Assembly: GCA_027003075.1 (NCBI GenBank)
Contig: JALWYV010000040.1
Coordinates: 1 to 64,000, forward strand
DNA: 64,000 bases
From: Caldifarciminota bacterium
GTDB taxonomy: Bacteria > Hydrothermota > Hydrothermia > LBFQ01
Direction: 5' to 3'
Shown here piece after piece: positions 60,007 through 64,000 of this stretch. The position numbers and the translations under genes were made by a program. The notes beneath the pieces were generated by a model. That model ran no database searches, was not told where the DNA came from, and saw nothing but the letters and a program-made list of their open reading frames with translations. How positions within the stretch are numbered: position 1 is the stretch's first letter; each line of letters starts with the position of its first letter.

Positions 60007-61617
60007 CTACTTCTCAACGACGTTCTTAAGCCTGAAATACACGTTCCTGTAGCGCTCGTTCTCCGGATCCAGCTCGTAAGCCTGTTTTACGTAGATGTAA
60101 GCCTTCATTATATCCCCCTTCTGGTAGTAGGACAGGGCCTTCACGTAGAGCGTGGATGCGTCCTCTTTCATCTTCTGTATTACCCACGTCAGGAGGCTGC
60201 TCGCCTCGGTGTTCGGCTCTATCTTCAGGACCTTTTCAAGGTAGTACTTGGCCTCAACGTACTCCTTCCTCGCTATAGCCCTCTTCGCCTTAGCCATCAG
60301 GTTATCAACGACCCTGTTCAGCCGTACCTGCAGTTCCCTCTTCTCCCTGCTGTCGGGCAGCTCCTTCAGTAGACGAGCGGCGGCGAGGACCCTGCCCTCG
60401 TCAAGCAGACGCCTTGCCTTTTGAACCTTACTCTCCTTAACCCTTTTCTGGGCCTTCTCTTCCACCTTCTCCTGAGCCTTTTTCCGCTTCAGCTTAGATA
60501 AAATGAGCCTTTGGTACTTAAGGGCGTCGGGGTCTTCCGGGAACTCGTCCAGCATAAGGTAAACTTCTGCAAGGGCATCCGAATAGGCCTTTCTGTTGTA
60601 CAGGGTCCTTATACGTTTCAGGTACTCCTGCCTTCTGTTCTCGGTTATGAGGCGTTTTAAACTGTCTATTTTGCCATCAAGCGAACTGTCCTTCAGGAGG
60701 GCCGCTGCTATCTCAAGTTTCCTCAGGGCAGATGCGGGGTCTTCCGTATTCTGAGCATCCTCAACGAGGCGAAGGGCGTACGTGCGGGCCTGATCCTCCA
60801 TCTCCTTTATCTTCCTCTCCACAGCTCTAAGTCTCTTCTCGTGTTCGGCCAGTATCCTCCCGTGCCTCTCTATCGTCCTCTCAAACACCCTCTGCTTCTC
60901 AAAGAGGAAGGAGAAGCCTATCCGGTGCGTCCCGTACCCCATGGCCGTAACGTACTCGTAGGAGTACCCGAATACGAGGGAACCCATCTGGAGGTTCATG
61001 CCCCCGGAAAGGTACTTGTAGGACGGTGCGAGGTAGATCTCGGCAAAGGGAAGGCGGAAACCCGCGTATACACCCACGTCAACGTCCACGTCAGCGTACA
61101 GGCTGGAGAAAAGACCCAGACCGAAGTTGCCGAAGAACCTCTTGCCTCCGGCGTACACCTCCGGTAGGGTAAAGACCTTCCCCAGCCCGCTCTCCGACGA
61201 GTAGGCCAGGCCGACGTTCTGGAGGGTTATCAGCACCTCGGCATCGTCGAAATAACCCCGTGCGAACGCGTTAAGGGTCAGGGCGTAGGACTGCCAGTTA
61301 TGTATTCTGCCGTACATGATACCCGGCCCCACGCCGAACGCCCATCCCATACTACCGAGATCCCTGTTGGAGAACATCGCCACCGTACCGATGAAGTAGG
61401 GCGAGTAGGAGCCGTACACCCTACCGTTCTCGTCCACGAGTTCCACGTCGTTGATATAACTTCCCCGGACCCTGAGCCACACTCTGTCCGTGGAGAAGGT
61501 TATCTCCTCCTGTCTCAGTCCGAGGAAGTACTCCCTGTGGTAGAGGCTTAAGGCTCCGGGGAAGAAAAAGGCGTTGACGCCGCTCCCCAGATACCAGAAG
61601 GAAAAGCCCATAAACAC
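60007..61617 (-). CDS. Barrel-TPR fusion, possible PorV/PorQ relative
   Basis: A 536-residue protein. Leader region GFSFWYLGSGV is followed by about 240 residues of beta strands that resemble the PorV/PorQ/UPF0164 barrels used by T9SS (FFFPGALSLYHREYFLGLRQEEI; VGPGIMYGRI; YLAPSYKYLSGGMNLQMGSL). A coiled coil (about 245-275) and then TPR-like repeats to the end follow (LYNRKAYSDALAEVYLMLDE, AIARKEYVEAKYYLEKVLKI, YYQKGDIMKAYIYVKQAYEL). The usual PorV N-terminal Gly-Ala motif is missing, so the relation is tentative. GTG 61617 or ATG 61611 may be the start. It heads an operon with the Ig-like cargo gene. Confidence 0.6.
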   Translation of the reverse strand: MFMGFSFWYLGSGVNAFFFPGALSLYHREYFLGLRQEEITFSTDRVWLRVRGSYINDVELVDENGRVYGSYSPYFIGTVAMFSNRDLGSMGWAFGVGPGIMYGRIHNWQSYALTLNAFARGYFDDAEVLITLQNVGLAYSSESGLGKVFTLPEVYAGGKRFFGNFGLGLFSSLYADVDVDVGVYAGFRLPFAEIYLAPSYKYLSGGMNLQMGSLVFGYSYEYVTAMGYGTHRIGFSFLFEKQRVFERTIERHGRILAEHEKRLRAVERKIKEMEDQARTYALRLVEDAQNTEDPASALRKLEIAAALLKDSSLDGKIDSLKRLITENRRQEYLKRIRTLYNRKAYSDALAEVYLMLDEFPEDPDALKYQRLILSKLKRKKAQEKVEEKAQKRVKESKVQKARRLLDEGRVLAAARLLKELPDSREKRELQVRLNRVVDNLMAKAKRAIARKEYVEAKYYLEKVLKIEPNTEASSLLTWVIQKMKEDASTLYVKALSYYQKGDIMKAYIYVKQAYELDPENERYRNVYFRLKNVVEK

Positions 61618-61623
61618 CTATCT

Positions 61624-61629
61624 ATTTTA
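61624..61629 (-). promoter_or_regulatory. -10 box TAAAAT of the barrel-TPR operon
   Basis: TAAAAT on the minus strand 6 bases before GTG 61617 and 12 before ATG 61611. Confidence 0.5.
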
Positions 61630-61663
61630 TAGGGGAGGATGAAGGAGCCGGGCATTTCCGCCG

Positions 61664-61669
61664 TAGAAT
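61664..61669 (+). promoter_or_regulatory. -10 box TAGAAT of rpiB
   Basis: TAGAAT 7 bases before the ATG at 61677; the divergent barrel-TPR promoter lies 34 bases away. Confidence 0.6.
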
Positions 61670-61676
61670 CGGAGCC

Positions 61677-62111
61677 ATGGTGATCGCCATAGGAAGCGAC
61701 CACAGGGGCTACGCCCTGAAGGAGTTCCTGAAGGAGGCTTTGAAGGAAAAGGGGTACGAGGTAATAGACGTGGGTACGGATTCGCCGGAGCGTACGGACT
61801 ACCCCGTATACGCCAGAGCAGTGGGGAAGGAGGTCGTGGAGGGCCGGGCCGATTACGGTGTACTCATATGCGCCACGGGTATAGGTATGAGCATAGCCGC
61901 AAACAAGGTTAAGGGGGTAAGGGCGGCCCACGTTTGTAACGACGAGCTGGTCTCCCTATCCCGGAGACACAACGACGCCAACGTCCTGTGCTTTGGCAGT
62001 CTGTATACGGACGAGGAAACCGCCCTCAGGTGGGTGGAGATATTCGTAAGTACGGAGTTTGAAGGGGGAAGGCACGCCCGAAGGGTGGGTATGTTAGAGG
62101 AAGGGGTATGA
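61677..62111 (+). CDS. rpiB: Ribose-5-phosphate isomerase B
   Basis: Interconverts ribose-5-phosphate and ribulose-5-phosphate in the pentose phosphate pathway. The 144 residues show IAIGSDHRGYALKEFL, ERTDYPVYA, the catalytic Cys in VLICATGIGMSIAANK and the His in SRRHNDANVLCFG. Starts at ATG 61677 beside a -10 box. The stop overlaps the start of the next gene as ATGA. An allose-6-phosphate role is possible in the family but less common. Confidence 0.95.
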   Translation: MVIAIGSDHRGYALKEFLKEALKEKGYEVIDVGTDSPERTDYPVYARAVGKEVVEGRADYGVLICATGIGMSIAANKVKGVRAAHVCNDELVSLSRRHNDANVLCFGSLYTDEETALRWVEIFVSTEFEGGRHARRVGMLEEGV

Positions 62112-62608
62112 AGAGGGTATTACTCCTGTTCGTTGTGATTTTTCTATTTACGGGATGCAGGAGGGATACACCGGTTAACTCCGAGGATCCTGAAGATCCC
62201 TTTGCAGCCGTTCCCCACGCCCGCGACTTCGTCCGCAGGTACAAGCCCGAAGAGATAGGCATGCCCCTGTACCCCGGTGCCGTAGTTGAGTACTACGAGA
62301 ACGATTTTGTAATGTCGGGAAAAGCCCTTGAGGCGAGGGCCGCACTCCGTACCACCGACGGTATGGATAAAGTTGTGGATTTCTACAGGCATGCCTTTCG
62401 GGAACGGTACGGCTCACCGACCTACGAGTACGAGTCCCCGACCTATTACATGGCAGAGAAGCGACAGGACAGTTCCACCACTTTCCCCTTCTTCGTGGTG
62501 GCTGTGGCCGATATGGGTTCTTACCGGAGGATAACCCTGCACCGCCTTCCGGGGTACGACAACGTGAACGGCGAGGGAAATGTTCGTACTTCTGTTCGGT
62601 TTAGGTAG
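62108..62608 (+). CDS. Lipoprotein of unknown function
   Basis: A 166-residue lipoprotein with lipobox at Cys17 (FLFTGC). The mature part has IGMPLYPGAVVEYYENDF and MDKVVDFYRHAFRERYG, an alternating pattern seen in small periplasmic proteins with an alpha-beta sandwich that resemble DUF domains of unknown role. It is coupled to rpiB upstream (ATGA) and overlaps the cytochrome c gene downstream by 29 bases. Confidence 0.7.
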   Translation: MKRVLLLFVVIFLFTGCRRDTPVNSEDPEDPFAAVPHARDFVRRYKPEEIGMPLYPGAVVEYYENDFVMSGKALEARAALRTTDGMDKVVDFYRHAFRERYGSPTYEYESPTYYMAEKRQDSSTTFPFFVVAVADMGSYRRITLHRLPGYDNVNGEGNVRTSVRFR

Positions 62609-63152
62609 CAGGGTGGACCCCGGGAGGGTGCTCTACGAGAAGCACTGCGTATCCTGTCACTATCCGGATAACGATCTGAGGCCTCCTGCTCCACCTCTGG
62701 AGAGGTACCGCACCACGGTTGAATACACCCTTAAGATCATGCGGGAAGGGGTACCCGGTTCATGCATGCCGCAGTTTGACAGCCTTAGCGAGAAGGAAAG
62801 GCTCGCCATAGCCCGTTTCGTGGCCAATATGAACCGGGACGTTAAGGTGAATACCCCTCCGGATCTCGTACGCAGGGGTGAGATGGTGTATTACGACGTC
62901 TGCGCCCCGTGCCACGGCGATGACGGGAGCGGGAGTACCTTCGGAGACGACGTTCCACCACCTCCAGACTTCAGGCAGTTCAACCCTCTACCTGAGCAGA
63001 CGATCCGCATCCTGAACGAAGGAATACCCGGAACGGCCATGTACTCCTTCAGGGATATACTCTCACCGGAGGACAAGCGGGCCGTTGCCATTTACATCCT
63101 TACACTATTCGGCAAAGGTGAGAATACTGGTACTGACGGCTCGGTACGGTAG
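62580..63152 (+). CDS. Exported di-heme cytochrome c
   Basis: A 190-residue protein with two c-type heme sites, CVSCH (about residues 23-27) and CAPCH (about 109-113), each with a later Met candidate (GSCMPQFDSL; GTAMYSFRDIL). Both domains end in the typical helix (KERLAIARFVANM; DKRAVAIYILTLF). It would carry electrons in the periplasm. The leader is only MFVLLFGLG, though heme attachment requires export. Partner oxidase or donor is not in the window. Confidence 0.88.
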   Translation: MFVLLFGLGSRVDPGRVLYEKHCVSCHYPDNDLRPPAPPLERYRTTVEYTLKIMREGVPGSCMPQFDSLSEKERLAIARFVANMNRDVKVNTPPDLVRRGEMVYYDVCAPCHGDDGSGSTFGDDVPPPPDFRQFNPLPEQTIRILNEGIPGTAMYSFRDILSPEDKRAVAIYILTLFGKGENTGTDGSVR

Positions 63153-64000
63153 CGGCCACCTGATAGCCGCGCGGGGGATAGTTGACGCCTTAAAGTACAG
63201 CGGTGTTGAGTACGCGCTGAGCAATGTGGACTTCAGCGTTCTGGATATAGTTGAGAGCGGAGGCATAACCGAAAAGGCCTCGTCCAGAGCGTACGAGATA
63301 CTTATGAGGAGGGGACATGGTATATGGAAGATCCTGTACAACGCCCAGGCCCTCGCCGCCTCTCCCTTCAGGAGACTATACCGTTTTCAGGTCAGGAACT
63401 TCGTGAGGATGGTGGAGGAGTGGAATCCCGATGCGGTTATAAGTACCCACTTCCTGACCTCGCTCATAGGGGTCATGTACACCGAAAGGACGGGGAAACC
63501 CACGTTTACGGTTATAACGGACTTCGCCGTTCACCCCCTGTGGGTATGGGAGGGTACCCGGAGGTACTACGTGGGCCTTGAGAGGACGGCCCGGGAGGGG
63601 CTTTTGAAGGGGAAAGACGTCCTAGTAAGTGGTATACCCCTGAGGAAGGGCTTCTGGAACCCGCCGGGTAGGGAAGATGCCCGTAAGGAACTGGGTTACC
63701 CCATGCATAGAACGGTGGTTCTCGTATCGGCCGGGTCCTACGCCTCGGTTAAGGTGGAACCCCTGCTCATAAAACTCCGGGATATGGGAGCGTTCGTCGT
63801 TCTGCTCGCCGGCAGGAAAAGAAGTGCCTACGAGAGGTTCGTACGTTTCTATGAGGAATCGGGGATAGAGGGGGTGGTTTACCCGTTCGTGGACTTCGTC
63901 CCGAAGATAATGGCCGCCTCCGACCTCTTCGTCACCAAGGCGGGAGGGGTTTCCGTCGCGGAGGCTCTCGCCGTGGGTCTTCCCATGGTCTTCGTGAACA
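63118..64000 (+). CDS. MGDG-synthase/UgtP-like glycolipid glycosyltransferase (cut by window end)
   Basis: The first 294 codons of a GT28-type glycosyltransferase. GTG 63118 overlaps the cytochrome c gene by 35 bases. The N-terminus MRILVLTARYGSGHLIAARG is the glycine-rich loop of the MGDG synthase/UgtP family, and ISTHFLTSLIGVMY, TVITDFAVHPLWVW, VLVSAGSYASVKVE and FVTKAGGVSVAEALAVGLPMV follow in the family order. Such enzymes add galactose or glucose to diacylglycerol on the inner face of the membrane. MurG itself is less likely because of the DFAVHPLW motif. Confidence 0.88.
   Translation, partial: MRILVLTARYGSGHLIAARGIVDALKYSGVEYALSNVDFSVLDIVESGGITEKASSRAYEILMRRGHGIWKILYNAQALAASPFRRLYRFQVRNFVRMVEEWNPDAVISTHFLTSLIGVMYTERTGKPTFTVITDFAVHPLWVWEGTRRYYVGLERTAREGLLKGKDVLVSGIPLRKGFWNPPGREDARKELGYPMHRTVVLVSAGSYASVKVEPLLIKLRDMGAFVVLLAGRKRSAYERFVRFYEESGIEGVVYPFVDFVPKIMAASDLFVTKAGGVSVAEALAVGLPMVFVN

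Noticed and set aside
1..64000. CRISPR arrays, rRNA genes, prophage late genes, tmRNA
   Set aside because: I looked for evenly spaced direct repeats, rRNA signatures and an ssrA-like structure near smpB and found none.

Overview
The window looks like the chromosome of a thermophilic bacterium with an outer membrane, from a deep-branching or candidate lineage. LPS-related genes (an LptE-like lipoprotein and lpxH), outer-membrane barrels and many lipoproteins show two membranes. Heavy AGG and ATA codon use and charged proteins suggest heat. The many secreted proteins with beta-propeller, FG-GAP or Ig-like bodies ending in a Gly-Arg ... Gly-Val-Tyr-Phe tail recall type IX secretion (T9SS) cargo of Bacteroidetes and of WOR-3/Hydrothermae-type genomes. 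That assignment is inference. Coding density is very high: most neighbours overlap or lie a few bases apart.

Layout. 0.1-5 kb: LptE-like lipoprotein, a frameshifted AT-rich secreted gene and two secreted repeat proteins. 5-7 kb: tRNA-Lys abutting murA, then lpxH. 7-12.3 kb: Roadblock protein, copper ATPase and an Ski2/Hel308-type helicase. 12.4-18.4 kb: secreted FG-GAP protein, GH99/WbsX-like protein, TPR protein and another tailed protein. 18.4-23.4 kb: CCA enzyme, YhaM-like nuclease, RluD, rpsL-rpsG, a small unknown and a methyltransferase. 23.4-31.5 kb: RsbU/RsbW pair, two PLP enzymes, biotin carboxylase, nitrilase, DUF2227 and a transglutaminase-like protein. 31.5-36.1 kb: a coupled four-gene operon of three thioredoxin-fold proteins and a barrel. 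36.2-44 kb: TPR protein, clpC, a helix-hairpin-helix/barrel protein, DUF2905, smpB, a glycosyltransferase and tRNA-Leu. 44.1-46.6 kb: sialidase-like and aspartic-protease-like operon. 46.8-51.2 kb: an accessory island with an IS1-like relic, an IS982-like element and several damaged secreted genes. 51.2-64 kb: glyQ, a nucleoside deaminase, DUF4139, a transposase-derived gene, uppP, a large tailed Ig-like protein, a barrel-TPR fusion (possible PorV/PorQ relative), rpiB, cytochrome c and a lipid glycosyltransferase cut by the window edge.

Two window-wide regularities stand out. First, about 25 genes have a TATAAT/TAGAAT/TAAAAT/TACAAT -10 box only 5-13 bases before the start codon and no Shine-Dalgarno sequence, so most transcription units should give leaderless mRNAs; Shine-Dalgarno sequences appear mainly on operon-internal genes and in the 49-51 kb island. 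Second, about 20 exported non-lipoproteins begin with only 7-11 hydrophobic residues and no Lys/Arg, whereas lipoproteins carry ordinary basic signal peptides. The adjacent -10 boxes and overlapping upstream genes leave no room for longer N-termini, so these look like real ultra-short signal peptides.
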